Positions 17,702-26,676 are shown, counted from the stretch's first letter. The stretch: 46,858 bases of DNA from a bacterium (GCA_021842405.1 JAKBZR010000016.1:1-46858); one strand, 5' to 3'. The notes: a model not told the origin generated them from the sequence alone. Program-made: numbers and translations.

Positions 17702-18754
17702 TTATTTGATGGACACCGAGCTGCCGGTTTGGGCTGATTCGTAAATTGCATCCAGTATTTTCATCACGTCCAGCGCCTGCTCGACGGTAGCGATCGGTTT
17801 GCGATCATGCAAGATGCAGTCCACAAAATGAGCGATCTCAGCCTCGTGGCCGCTTATATTATGATACTGCGGCGTGATGTCAATCGGTTGATCGTAACGG
17901 TCGGTAAAGATGCGAAACGGCTCCAGGGTAGCGCCTCCCTGAGTTCCATTAAGCTCATTGTACAACCGCTCTCGCTCGCAATACTGCGCCCAGGAGGCTT
18001 CCAGCACCAGCGTCGAGCCGTCTTGGAAACGAACCATACCGGCGGCCAGATCCTCCACGTCATACTTACCACCGCTGACCGGCACTCCCCAGTTGCCGGA
18101 CCCGCGTCCCTCCGGCCCAAATTTCGCGTAGGTGGCGCCATAGGCGGAGGCTGGCTTGGGGTTTCCCATCAGCCAGAGCGTTAAATCCAGTGCATGCACG
18201 CCGATATCAATCAGCGGACCACCGCCGGCTTGCTCCTTGCGGGTGAACCAACTGCCCATACCCGGAATACCTCGCCGGCGAACCCAGCCGCATTTCGCAT
18301 AGTAGATGGTGCCAAGCGCGCCATCCTCGATGTATCGCTTTAGAAGCTGGCTGTCGCCCCGGAACCGGTTATTCATCCCGATCATGAATTTGCCTTTTGA
18401 GGCACGGGCGGCCTCTGCGATCTTTCGCCCCTCCACCGCATTGACCGAAAGCGGTTTTTCGCAAATGACGTGCTTATCGGCCTTCAAAGCGGCGATTGCA
18501 ACCAGCGCATGAAGCGCATTCGGCACACACACCGACACCACATCCAACGGCTCTTCGGCCAGCATTGCCTCGAAATCGCTGTAAATTTTTTTCACTTTAT
18601 ATTGGGCGGCCACCTGCTCCGCACGCTTGGTATCCAAATCGCAGAGCGCGGCGATCTCTACCGACGGCAGCTTGGCGTATCCACCGGCATGAGCGGAGCC
18701 GATACCCACCCCAACGATGCCCGCGCGCAGCTTCTCTACTTTTTTCTTTGGCAA
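17702..18754 (-). CDS. Gfo/Idh/MocA family NAD(P)-dependent oxidoreductase
   Basis: About 350 aa. The N-terminal Rossmann domain has GIVGVGIGSAHAGGYAKLP (residues 12-30), ALCDLDTKRAEQVA, VSVCVPNALHALVAIAAL and the family signature CEKPL. The C-terminal sheet domain includes GMNNRFRGDSQLLKRYI, GGGPLIDIGVHALDLTLWLMG (catalytic Asp and His) and GHEAEIAHFVDCILHDRKPI. These enzymes oxidise or reduce sugars and inositols. The start is TTG 18754, chosen for AAGGAGG six bases upstream; the long open extension to 18979 is repeat-derived intergenic sequence. It is the first gene of a two-gene unit with the isomerase. Confidence 0.9.
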   Translation of the reverse strand: MPKKKVEKLRAGIVGVGIGSAHAGGYAKLPSVEIAALCDLDTKRAEQVAAQYKVKKIYSDFEAMLAEEPLDVVSVCVPNALHALVAIAALKADKHVICEKPLSVNAVEGRKIAEAARASKGKFMIGMNNRFRGDSQLLKRYIEDGALGTIYYAKCGWVRRRGIPGMGSWFTRKEQAGGGPLIDIGVHALDLTLWLMGNPKPASAYGATYAKFGPEGRGSGNWGVPVSGGKYDVEDLAAGMVRFQDGSTLVLEASWAQYCERERLYNELNGTQGGATLEPFRIFTDRYDQPIDITPQYHNISGHEAEIAHFVDCILHDRKPIATVEQALDVMKILDAIYESAQTGSSVSIK

Positions 18755-19013
18755 AACAGTCCTCCTTATTTGTTGACCAGACTTGCCTGCCTGCAGCAGA
18801 CAGGTACCTAGCCCATCCTTCCAGCTACCAGGGAGTAGTCCCCGGTTTCTATTGCTTCCTTTATCACTTTCGCTCTGAACTCTTCGCTGCTTCACTCTCC
18901 TGCCTGTGCGCACGGAACGCACGCAGACTTGCCCTCCAACCCCCGATCTCTGTCGAGGGCAGGCGTTGATCTCCCCCATTAACTATACCAAATTGAGGAA
19001 TAGTTGTCCAAAC
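18755..19013. other. Non-coding stretch with two copies of the CCTGCCTG palindrome family
   Basis: At 18785-18809, TGCCTGCCTGCAGCAGACAGGTA; at 18899-18931, CTGCCTGTGCGCACGGAACGCACGCAGAC. Both belong to the family-3 palindromes found also at 9483, 19058, 22109, 26677 and 35047. An open frame crosses this area on the minus strand, but its composition is that of repeats. Confidence 0.55.
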
Positions 19014-19286
19014 GAAAGAGTTCAGTTCCCTGGGCAATTTAAGCAGGAGTCCCTCACTACCTGCCTGCGCCAGGCAGGTAACTCTTTTCCCAATCCTGGG
19101 AGAGGACTGGTGAATGAGATTGCTTCGCTTCGCTCGCAATGACCCCATCCCCCGTCAACGGGGGATGGGGTGCCGTTTCTTCCTGCTTTATGGCGTCAAG
19201 ATCATCCCGCCTCTCTCAGGCCGGTCGAGGTCTTCAGTAAAATTAACCGGCCTTCGCCACCATTCTCAGCAAACCTGAACTCTTAC
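19014..19286. mobile_element. MITE family-1, complete copy B with 8-bp target duplication
   Basis: Ends GAAAGAGTTCAG (19014-19025) and, inverted, CTGAACTCTTAC (19275-19286). Both sides are flanked by the identical 8 bases GTCCAAAC (19006-19013 and 19287-19294), which is direct evidence of transposition. The 273-bp body has no open frame of note. It carries three palindromes: TACCTGCCTG/CAGGCAGGTA (19058-19080), a half copy of the CATTGCGAGCGAAGCAATC repeat (19118-19143) and a very strong hairpin with 14-bp arms (19142-19155 / 19158-19171). GTAA ends with 8-bp duplications fit what is known of IS66-family elements, so an IS66-type transposase elsewhere is the likely mover (inference). Confidence 0.85.
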
Positions 19287-19440
19287 GTCCAAACTTTTTG
19301 GGGGCTGAAGAGAACGCAGTTCCGTGGTTGGAAGACGCGAAGATAGCTCTTGTGTTCAAAGAAGTTGAGGTGACGCCACTGCCGAGCCTTGACACATAGG
19401 GGCAGCGAGGGCGATTCTAACCTGCACCGATTATGGCATT

Positions 19441-19611
19441 GTGAGTAGATCGCAGGATACCGTTATCTTGAAACGCGGCGCTGATTTTGAAGCAGGATTG
19501 CTGCGCTATCTCGGCGTCCGTTTGCATTCGGGAGAAAGCGAGCCGCAGCTTGACAGAGCGGTAGCCATCGCCTGGGATAAACTCCTCAGTAAATATAAAC
19601 CACCATGGTAA
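19441..19611 (+). pseudogene. Possible small gene or C-terminal gene remnant
   Basis: A 56-codon frame from GTG 19441 with protein-like composition: KRGADFEAGLLRYLGVRLHS, then an amphipathic helix LDRAVAIAWDKLLSKYKPPW. The frame is open upstream only to about 19396, and no ATG or ribosome binding site is seen, so it resembles the tail of a larger gene that lost its 5' part next to MITE copy B. I do not recognise the family. It converges on the GH42-like gene. It may also be a chance frame. Confidence 0.3.
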
Positions 19612-19619
19612 TTTGCGTC

Positions 19620-21800
19620 TTATTGGGAGCGATACCGCCCTTTGACCAATTTGCTTTTTCCCTCCGGAACAACCTGCAGCAGCCTCGTTTGAAACGGCTT
19701 GAATTGCAGATCGCAAGTGCGGGTAGCGGCGGCCAGCTTGCGCCCGGTCAAGAGGTCGTAGATATCGCTTCGGTGAAGGAGACGGAGGCGGCGCACACCG
19801 GAGGCATCTGCGTGAATCATAAAGGTCTGGCCGTCCGTCTCAAAGGCATCGTCGGTGTTCAAGTAAATATGAACGCCCAGCCGCGGCAGCAGGGCGCGCC
19901 AAAACGCGGGTGACAGGCGGGTTTCACCGATAAACAAGGATTGATAGTGCTTGAACCGCTTTAAGGCAATAGCAACCCCACCGCCTTCATCGTATCGCGC
20001 GATGGGAGCGGCGGCGGGATCATTCACCGAGAACGAGGTCAGGTTGGGTGTGTGAAGCCCGTCTTCCGCCGCATTGGGCAGCTTGAGGATATTATGGGAC
20101 AGAATCCGGCAGCTCAAGCTCTCGCCGGCCGGTCGCTGCTGAACCCTCATTCCGATAAGCCGACCGGCCATTTTGGTATCCATCTCCCCGTTTCGATTGA
20201 TAAATCCGGCCCCGTAAATCCAGATCAAGGTGCGGCCGTCACGTCCCAGCTTTTTTATAATCATGCGGCGCATCGAAGCCTTCAGTCGCCAGGCATCCAG
20301 AAAAACCATCACCTTGGCCGGTGGAAAGTTCGCCCGGCGAATATCGTTCATCAAATAAAATCCAACGCTAGCGCCGCACCGATAAAATTGGGTCGGCTCA
20401 GCCAGCAATGATACCAAAAGCGGCTCATTTCGTTCGGCCCGCACATAAGAGGGCGAGCGCTCATCGTAAACGACCGCCATCTGCGGGGTGAAGGGACGCT
20501 TTATATTGGCTCGTTGATAGGCGAAGCGCAAATCCGCGATGTTTTGCCAAATTGCGGCGTTGTTGAGCCAGCCAACGCCGAACAGATCCATCCACCAAGT
20601 TCCCAACCGATGAACCATCATCTGGCCGAAGTTTCGTTCGTGCACCCCGTTCGTTTGAGCCAGATTTTTACAGCGGGATGCGGAGGCGGGGTCGTTTTTT
20701 TCTAGTGGCGTGCTGATGCCGGCGAAGGTGCGGGTATCGTCTTCCAGAAACCAGAGCTTGCCGTGAAGAATAGCCGAATCCACCGGTCCCATAAAGGGGC
20801 TGCAACCTCCCGGCTTACGATCGCCATAAGAGACCGGCGAAGCGAAGGCATCAATCTCGCGGCAGTTGAGCAGTTGGTTGAGCGCTCGATGGGAATTGTC
20901 GTTATAGGGACATTCGAAGTCATAGCCGTAAAAGAAGATGACGAGCGAGCGGCCACGGGTCTCTTTCTTTACCAGCGAGGCCAGGCCGATGATTCTTTCC
21001 GCCGTGATGTCGCTCTGATAGTTCAAGTAGTCCACGTAACGCCGCTCACCGGGCGAGTAAAAAGTGCTTAAGTCTTTGGTTGGCGGAGGGACAACGACGC
21101 TGGAGAAGGTGACGGTTGGATTTTGCCAGGCTCGGCGCAGGTTTTTAACATTGTGGTAGCGGTGATGCAGATATTCGATGAAGCCGAGCCGATTCGGCTG
21201 CGAGTAGTCAAAGCCGGGCCGATCCCAATAGTCGGGCGTGAACCATTCGCCGGTGTTTCCGTAGCAGAGGTGATAGCCGATCACGCGGTCGGCGAATTGG
21301 GAGTGCTGGACATGCTGGATGAGCGCGATCAGCCCCGATCGAGCCGCCTGATACCATCGGCTTGAGGCCACCGATGCCATCGGGCGATCGCCGTTAGCGT
21401 AATGAACCATATCGTTCGGATATTCCCGATCGAAGACCGCGCCGCCGCACCAGACCCGCGGCAGCAGATAGGCTTGCGGATCGTTGTGCAGCACAAAAGC
21501 AAACCACCGATCCACTGCCTGAAAATCATGGGTTGGATCCGCCAAGCCGATCGGAATTTGAAATGAGACCAGGTGGATGCCGCTTCGGGCGGCCAGCCTT
21601 ATTTCGGCGCCGGTCTGGGCCGCGTTTTGGGGATCGGATAGATCAATATTTACGAAAAGGATGAGGGGAGGAGTCGGCTTGCTGTTGATAAAAAGATGGG
21701 GGATGCCATCCTTCTTCTCAGTTCGAGCGACCACCGATCCCTCAGCGGCGGCCAACTGGCAGAAAAGGAGAAAAAGCAAAATCAGCGCATACCTGTTCAT
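19620..21800 (-). CDS. Secreted GH42-like (clan GH-A) glycoside hydrolase
   Basis: 726 aa with a clear signal peptide (ALILLFLLFCQLAAAEG). The barrel carries HLVSFQIPIGLADP, YHLCYGNTGEWFTPDYW and LWFLEDDTRTFAG. In clan GH-A the Glu of GNTGEW would be the acid/base and the Glu of FLEDD the nucleophile. From about residue 430 (MAVVYDERSPSYVRA) there is a Rossmann-like trimerisation-type domain (VMVFLDAWRLKASMRRMIIKKLGRDGRTLIWIYG), then a small beta domain, as in GH42 beta-galactosidases. Substrate is unknown. The ATG has GGAGG nine bases upstream. It lies 82 bases after pcrA, perhaps with its own promoter. Confidence 0.75.
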   Translation of the reverse strand: MNRYALILLFLLFCQLAAAEGSVVARTEKKDGIPHLFINSKPTPPLILFVNIDLSDPQNAAQTGAEIRLAARSGIHLVSFQIPIGLADPTHDFQAVDRWFAFVLHNDPQAYLLPRVWCGGAVFDREYPNDMVHYANGDRPMASVASSRWYQAARSGLIALIQHVQHSQFADRVIGYHLCYGNTGEWFTPDYWDRPGFDYSQPNRLGFIEYLHHRYHNVKNLRRAWQNPTVTFSSVVVPPPTKDLSTFYSPGERRYVDYLNYQSDITAERIIGLASLVKKETRGRSLVIFFYGYDFECPYNDNSHRALNQLLNCREIDAFASPVSYGDRKPGGCSPFMGPVDSAILHGKLWFLEDDTRTFAGISTPLEKNDPASASRCKNLAQTNGVHERNFGQMMVHRLGTWWMDLFGVGWLNNAAIWQNIADLRFAYQRANIKRPFTPQMAVVYDERSPSYVRAERNEPLLVSLLAEPTQFYRCGASVGFYLMNDIRRANFPPAKVMVFLDAWRLKASMRRMIIKKLGRDGRTLIWIYGAGFINRNGEMDTKMAGRLIGMRVQQRPAGESLSCRILSHNILKLPNAAEDGLHTPNLTSFSVNDPAAAPIARYDEGGGVAIALKRFKHYQSLFIGETRLSPAFWRALLPRLGVHIYLNTDDAFETDGQTFMIHADASGVRRLRLLHRSDIYDLLTGRKLAAATRTCDLQFKPFQTRLLQVVPEGKSKLVKGRYRSQ

Positions 21801-21882
21801 TCTTGTCCTCCGTTCTCATCATTAGCCCCTCTCCCATCTCCCCTCCCTATGGGAGGGGCTGGAGGAGGGTTAGTTCCCACTA

Positions 21883-24210
21883 TTAGACCTTCTCCAGCTT
21901 TGCCATCCCCAACAGCAGCTTCTTAACGCCGAGGTTGGGGAAGGCGACCGAAACTTCGGCGTCTTCACCGGCCCCACTTAATTTCAGCACCACTCCCACG
22001 CCGAAGGTGGAATGGCGCACCTTGTGCCCCGGTCGAAAGGCCGGTTCAATCCCATCGGCAGCCGGTTCCGCTTTGTTCTGAGCGTGGTGGCCGAGCGGTA
22101 GCCTACCGCCGGCCTGCCCGGCGGACAGACAGGCGGCGGAATTCCAGGTTATCGGATCCGGCTTGCGCCGAACCGCGACCGATCCCTCGCTCCAGCATTC
22201 GTCCGGTATTTCACGTAGGAATCGGGAGGGCGGATTCGATTGGAAGGCGCCGAAGACGGTGCGCCGGAACGCATGAACGAGGTGAAGCTCCTGCTGAGCG
22301 CGCGTGATCCCGACGTAGCAGAGCCGGCGCTCCTCCTCCAGCTCTTCATCGGAGGTGAGGGTGCGGGAGTGTGGGAACAGCCCCTCCTCCATCCCGATGA
22401 TAAAGACGACCGGAAACTCCAACCCCTTGGCGGAATGGAGCGTCATCAGCTTGACCGTATCGGACTGCTCATTCAAATTATCCAAGTCGGAGACCAGTGA
22501 AACCTGCTCCAGGAAGGCAGTAAGAGGATTGTACGCCTCATTGGACTCATCTGCCCTATCCCCTCCTCCCCGCTGATCAAACTCGGCTGTCACGCTGAGC
22601 AGCTCGCCGATATTTTCCAACCGGGACTCCGATTCAATGGTAGGGTCATTCTGCAGGTTCTGCAGGTAGCCGGTGCGTTCGACGATCGCTTTAACCAGCG
22701 CGGTGACCGATTCGCGGGCGCTCAAGTGCCTGAAGTCTCGGATCAACTGGATGAAGGCGGTCGCCATGCGGGTGCTGCGCGGTGGCAAGGGTGAGATGGA
22801 GGGGTTGTCCGCTATCCGCTCCAGCGCTTGGTAGAGAGGGATCCGGTTTTCTTCGGCGAACTGATCGAGCGTGGCGAGGGTTTGAGCGCCGATTGAGCGG
22901 TGGGGGACGTTGATAATCCGGCGCAAGCTGATGGTATCGCCGGGATTGTAAATGACTCGGAGATAGGCGATGATATCTTTAATTTCTTTGCGTTCGTAAA
23001 AACGCAGGCCGCCCACCACCTGATAGGGAATGGCGTACTTCATAAATATCTCTTCCAGCACGCGGGACTGAGAGTTAGCTCGGTAAAGTACGGCCGCGTC
23101 ACTAAATTTGGAATTTTGGATTTGAGTCCCATCCCTCCGCCTTGTTTGCCCTATTTTCCCCTCTTTCCAGCTTAAAATCTCGCGCGCCACGTAATCGGCC
23201 TCGTCGTGTTCGTTGTCGGCTTCGTACAGGTGGAGCGGATCCCCGGTATGGTTTTCGGTCCACAGTTTTTTCGGGGATCTGGAGCGGTTATTGCTGATCA
23301 CTCCGTAAGCGGCTTCCAATATCAGCTTGGTGCTCCGGTAGTTTTGCTCCAGCTTAATAATGCGGGCATCCGGATAGTCGCGCTCAAATTGAAGGATGAG
23401 GCGGACGTCGGCGCCCCGAAACTTGTAGATGCTCTGGTCATCATCCCCGACGCAGCAGATGTTGCGCCGCTTACCGGCCAGGTGATGCAGCAGCCGATAC
23501 TGGACGAGATTGACATCCTGGTACTCGTCCACCAGGATGTGGGCAAAACGATTCTGGAGCTTATCCAGCACATCGGGATTCCGCTCAAGCAACTGGACGG
23601 CAAACAGTATAATATCGTCGAAATCCAAGGCCCTGTTTTGTGCCAGCTTTTCTGTGTAGAGGTCGTAAACTCGGGCGCAAATCTCTTCCACATAACCTTT
23701 GTAGTGAATTCGAAAATCCCCCGCCGTGATCAATTGCTCTTTCGCCCGGCTGATCAGCGTGAGTATTACGCGCGGCTGGAACTGCTTATCGTCTATGTCG
23801 AGCTGATGCAGGCAATCTTTAATGAGAGCGATCTGGTCACCGTCGTCGTAAATCACAAACTCTCGGGGCAAGCCGATCTTTTCGCCGAACTCTCGCAACA
23901 GCCGAACGCAAATCGAATGAAAAGTGCCGATCCAGATGCGATTGCTCTGCGGACCCACCAGCTTAACGATCCGCTCCTTCATTTCCTTAGATGCTTTGTT
24001 GGTGAAGGTGACCGCCAAAATTTGATGCGGCTTGACCTGGTGCTCTGCGATGAGGAAGGCAACCCGGTGGGTCAGCACCCTTGTCTTGCCGGAACCAGCG
24101 CCGGCGAAGATCAGCAGCGGTCCCTCGCCAAAGGTCACCGCTTCTTGCTGGACCGGATTCAGCCCGGCCAACAGGGAGGTATTGGAAAATGAGGTCGTTG
24201 GGTTAGGCAT
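21883..24210 (-). CDS. pcrA: ATP-dependent DNA helicase PcrA/UvrD
   Basis: 775 aa superfamily 1A 3'-5' helicase for repair and replication restart. Motifs are LNPVQQEAV (Q motif), AGAGSGKT (Walker A, residues 36-43), GTFHSICVRLL, LVDEYQDVN (Walker B), VGDDDQSIYKFRGA, EQNYRST, LMTLHSAKGLEFPVVF and LCYVGITRAQ. The C terminus ends in the PcrA Tudor-like fold (FRPGHKVRHSTFGVGVVL ... KKLLLGMAKLEKV), which contacts RNA polymerase in PcrA/UvrD. In the linker, about residues 691-704 (SAACLSAGQAGGR) are encoded by a palindrome of family 3 (22105-22139), inserted in frame. It lies 44 bases downstream of the methyltransferase gene. Confidence 0.95.
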   Translation of the reverse strand: MPNPTTSFSNTSLLAGLNPVQQEAVTFGEGPLLIFAGAGSGKTRVLTHRVAFLIAEHQVKPHQILAVTFTNKASKEMKERIVKLVGPQSNRIWIGTFHSICVRLLREFGEKIGLPREFVIYDDGDQIALIKDCLHQLDIDDKQFQPRVILTLISRAKEQLITAGDFRIHYKGYVEEICARVYDLYTEKLAQNRALDFDDIILFAVQLLERNPDVLDKLQNRFAHILVDEYQDVNLVQYRLLHHLAGKRRNICCVGDDDQSIYKFRGADVRLILQFERDYPDARIIKLEQNYRSTKLILEAAYGVISNNRSRSPKKLWTENHTGDPLHLYEADNEHDEADYVAREILSWKEGKIGQTRRRDGTQIQNSKFSDAAVLYRANSQSRVLEEIFMKYAIPYQVVGGLRFYERKEIKDIIAYLRVIYNPGDTISLRRIINVPHRSIGAQTLATLDQFAEENRIPLYQALERIADNPSISPLPPRSTRMATAFIQLIRDFRHLSARESVTALVKAIVERTGYLQNLQNDPTIESESRLENIGELLSVTAEFDQRGGGDRADESNEAYNPLTAFLEQVSLVSDLDNLNEQSDTVKLMTLHSAKGLEFPVVFIIGMEEGLFPHSRTLTSDEELEEERRLCYVGITRAQQELHLVHAFRRTVFGAFQSNPPSRFLREIPDECWSEGSVAVRRKPDPITWNSAACLSAGQAGGRLPLGHHAQNKAEPAADGIEPAFRPGHKVRHSTFGVGVVLKLSGAGEDAEVSVAFPNLGVKKLLLGMAKLEKV
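22105..22139. repeat. Family-3 palindrome inside pcrA, in frame
   Basis: CCGCCGGCCTGCCCGG facing CAGACAGGCGGCGG gives a long stem. It encodes about 13 residues in the flexible linker between helicase core and C-terminal Tudor-like domain, where an insertion is likely tolerated. The same kind of palindrome is otherwise intergenic in this window. Confidence 0.65.
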
Positions 24211-24254
24211 AGTACATTATAGCAGCCATTCAATCGCAAACAGGGGATAGCAGC

Positions 24255-25364
24255 TCAAGCGATCCAATAACGGTTGATTGTCTCATCGGCAGGTGTGGAT
24301 AAAATTTCGGAGCGCCACTTTTTATTCTCAAAAAGTTTACCAAGTTTGGCCTGCGAGACGCTGATGGCGGCCGAGCCGTTGTCAATGCCGATCCAACGGC
24401 GCTCCAGCGATTGAGCGGCGACGAGGGTAGTGCCACTGCCGCAAAATGGATCGAGCACCGTATCACCGGGCTGGGTGCTGGCCGTAATAATCCGCTTCAG
24501 TAACAAGAGCGGCTTTTCGGTTGGGTAGCCGCTTCTTCGCATGTGCATCCCATCCGGGATGTCACTCCAGACATCACCCAGTGGAATCCGCTCCACAATG
24601 AAGCCATCCGATTCCTCAAGTGGATATTTCACCCGAACGCTACCGGTTAATGTGACATGAATGCGCCCTTGCGTCGTCAACTTCCTCACCGACTCGTCGG
24701 AATAGTCACCGCGCGGCGCCGTCTTAAACCACTGCCCTTCACCGTCTTGTCGCATCCCGCGCGATCGTGCTTGATCCGGCGTCAGCTTTCTGATTTCGTC
24801 AGGGCGTGCAAATTGATGATGGCCTTTGCTGCGCGAGTAGTAGAGAATGACATCGTGATTGCGAGGGTACTGCCGGGCGACCGCTTTGGCGCCGCGCCCA
24901 CCGTAGTTCCAGATCAGCTCATTGCGAAAATTCTCGAGACCAAATACGCAGTCGAGCACCAATTTCAGGTAATGACTGGAACCGGGATCGCAGTGGAGGT
25001 AGAGGCTGCCGGTCGGTTTCAAAACGCGATGAAACTCGGTAATGCGAGCTGCCATCATCACTGCATAGGCCATCAGGTCACTGGCTCCGAAACACTGTAT
25101 GAATCCCTGAATAAGATTTTGCAGCGTCCGGTTGGTGCACTCGGTCATAAAGCGGCGGTACTGGTCATCACTCCATTTCCAGTTGTCACCGAATGCGTAG
25201 CGCTCCATTTCGGAGGAGTCGGCTGATTTATCTCGCCTGAGGGCGTAGTGACGCTTGGAGTTGAACGGTGGGTCGAGGTAGATGAGGTCTACCGTCTCCG
25301 ATTCAAAAAAGGATCGAAGGATGGTCCGGTTATCACCGAGGTAGAGTGCATTCTGTTCAGTCAT
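24255..25364 (-). CDS. Beta-class site-specific DNA methyltransferase (N4-cytosine/N6-adenine)
   Basis: A 369-aa amino-methyltransferase: LYLGDNRTIL, YLDPPFNS (motif IV DPPF at residues 31-34) precede VLDPFCGSGTT (AdoMet motif I, 305-313), the beta order. FHRVLKPTGSLYLHCDPGSSHYLK and NELIWNYGGRGAKAVARQYPRNHDVILYYSRS are typical of type III Mod-like and solitary enzymes. The variable middle should be the target recognition part; the target is not predictable. I chose ATG 25364, since the longer frame from 25469 overlaps the upstream DUF763 gene by 70 bases. It lies between DUF763 and pcrA in one transcription direction. Confidence 0.85.
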   Translation of the reverse strand: MTEQNALYLGDNRTILRSFFESETVDLIYLDPPFNSKRHYALRRDKSADSSEMERYAFGDNWKWSDDQYRRFMTECTNRTLQNLIQGFIQCFGASDLMAYAVMMAARITEFHRVLKPTGSLYLHCDPGSSHYLKLVLDCVFGLENFRNELIWNYGGRGAKAVARQYPRNHDVILYYSRSKGHHQFARPDEIRKLTPDQARSRGMRQDGEGQWFKTAPRGDYSDESVRKLTTQGRIHVTLTGSVRVKYPLEESDGFIVERIPLGDVWSDIPDGMHMRRSGYPTEKPLLLLKRIITASTQPGDTVLDPFCGSGTTLVAAQSLERRWIGIDNGSAAISVSQAKLGKLFENKKWRSEILSTPADETINRYWIA

Positions 25365-25398
25365 TTTGGCATGGGGCAGCTCGATTTTAATATCCCCG

Positions 25399-26493
25399 TT
25401 ACGTCGTTTTCGCGTCGGAGGGGAGCGATGCCAGCCGCCGAAAAGCGCCGATTTTATCACTGTTGCCAAGGTGCGCCTTTCTCAACGCCTCCTCTAAAAA
25501 AGCGATGCTCTGATCGTACTGTTTGCGGTTAACCGGATAGGGGTAACCGTCCTTTCCACCGTGCGCGAAGGAGTAGCGGGCGGGGTCGCGCGAGCTAGCC
25601 GGCGTGCCGTAAGCCAGCTCAGCCATCAAAGCGAGCGCGCGAATGGCGGCCGGTCCGATCCCCGGTACCCCGAGAAGCTCCTGAAAATGCTGGGGTTGGC
25701 GTTCGTATGTTTTGATCAAAACCGATTCCAGCCGCTTCGGGTCAATGTCTTGGATGGTGATGGGGTGTCGGGTGGGCATTTTTAGCTCTTGGAGCCGCTT
25801 GAGGTCGGTTACGGTCGGCTCCGGCTTTCCACGAGCCAGCTCGCAGACGGACAGTTGGGCGGGCTCGCTCTCTTCGGCAACCATGTTAAGAACAACGCCG
25901 GCCTTGTCACAGCAGACGGCCGCGTGCGGATCTTTCACGTAGGAGATAAGCGTCTCTCCCAGCCAGTGGTAGCGGCGCGCCATACCGTTGGAATCGTTCA
26001 TCCCCTGCTGGACCACGCACCATTCGCCCCGCCGGTCAAATAGGATCACGTGGTGGTAGATGCTATAACCGTCTTGCAGGGCGGCGCTGTCCACCTTGGC
26101 GGTCAAGCGGCTGGTCGCAATGAGCGGCTCGGGATCGAAGCCGGCCGTTTCAGCGTAGGCGGTCACTTCATGCGGAGTGCGGCGGGCAACCAGCCCCTTA
26201 CCACCGGCCACGAATAGTCCGTACTCGGCGCCGCGGCCGTAGAGCGATTCTTTAATTGCGCCGCAGACGGTGGTGGTCAGCCCGCTCGAATGCCAGTCAA
26301 ATCCCAGCACGCAGCCGAAAGCCTGAAACCAGTACGGATCGCTGAGTCGGCGGAACATGCCGGTGGTGCTCTCGTTTTCAACGATGACGGCAACCATCGC
26401 CCCCGCCAGTCGCACCATTCTTTCGAATAGCCAGCGAGGGGCTCTCCCGCCATGGAGGGGCAGGTCCGCAGTTCCGGTTCGCGCAGTGGTCAT
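25399..26493 (-). CDS. DUF763 family protein (COG1415) with helix-hairpin-helix-like segment
   Basis: A 364-aa member of an uncharacterised family known mainly from archaea and thermophiles. The signature N terminus is present: TGTADLPLHGGRAPRWLFERMVRLA, then WFQAFGCVLGFDWHSSGLTT and VAGGKGLVARRTP. At about residues 270-285 there is LLGVPGIGPAAIRALALMAELAYG, a helix-hairpin-helix-type DNA-binding pattern, followed by RYSFAHGGKDGYPYPV. Nucleic-acid binding is therefore likely, catalysis unknown. Start ATG 26493 follows GAGGAA by seven bases. It is first in the run DUF763-methyltransferase-pcrA, which suggests a DNA repair or modification role. Confidence 0.86.
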   Translation of the reverse strand: MTTARTGTADLPLHGGRAPRWLFERMVRLAGAMVAVIVENESTTGMFRRLSDPYWFQAFGCVLGFDWHSSGLTTTVCGAIKESLYGRGAEYGLFVAGGKGLVARRTPHEVTAYAETAGFDPEPLIATSRLTAKVDSAALQDGYSIYHHVILFDRRGEWCVVQQGMNDSNGMARRYHWLGETLISYVKDPHAAVCCDKAGVVLNMVAEESEPAQLSVCELARGKPEPTVTDLKRLQELKMPTRHPITIQDIDPKRLESVLIKTYERQPQHFQELLGVPGIGPAAIRALALMAELAYGTPASSRDPARYSFAHGGKDGYPYPVNRKQYDQSIAFLEEALRKAHLGNSDKIGAFRRLASLPSDAKTT

Positions 26494-26565
26494 TGGCAAT
26501 TCCTCGATTAACGCTTCTGGAGCGTCGAATTCAGCTCGATTTAATGATTTCAATTTCAGGTATTA

Positions 26566-26584
26566 CAACTATATTATATAGTTG
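26566..26584. promoter_or_regulatory. Perfect 9+1+9 palindrome upstream of DUF763 gene, overlapping a TATAAT
   Basis: Arms CAACTATAT and ATATAGTTG with a single centre base. Read on the minus strand it contains TATAAT 78 bases before the DUF763 start, so a repressor bound here would cover the -10 box. Neighbouring sequence has no comparable AT-rich dyad. No regulator gene is adjacent. Confidence 0.55.
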
Positions 26585-26676
26585 AACCGGCGGCACTCTT
26601 TGTCTGGGGAAATAGATGTTTTGCCGCTTTTTTTGGCATTGTCTCAACTTTAGTGGAAAGTTGGCTGGCGGCAACC

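Noticed and set aside
18755-18979. N-terminal extension of the Gfo/Idh/MocA gene
   Set aside because: The extension is made of repeat-derived sequence, while a TTG with AAGGAGG sits right before the Rossmann domain.
19417-19716. A 99-aa minus-strand frame past the end of the GH42-like gene
   Set aside because: It overlaps the 3' end of that gene in another frame and shows no recognisable pattern.
23206-24192. A 328-aa plus-strand open frame opposite pcrA
   Set aside because: It is antisense to well-conserved helicase motifs and has no domain character of its own.
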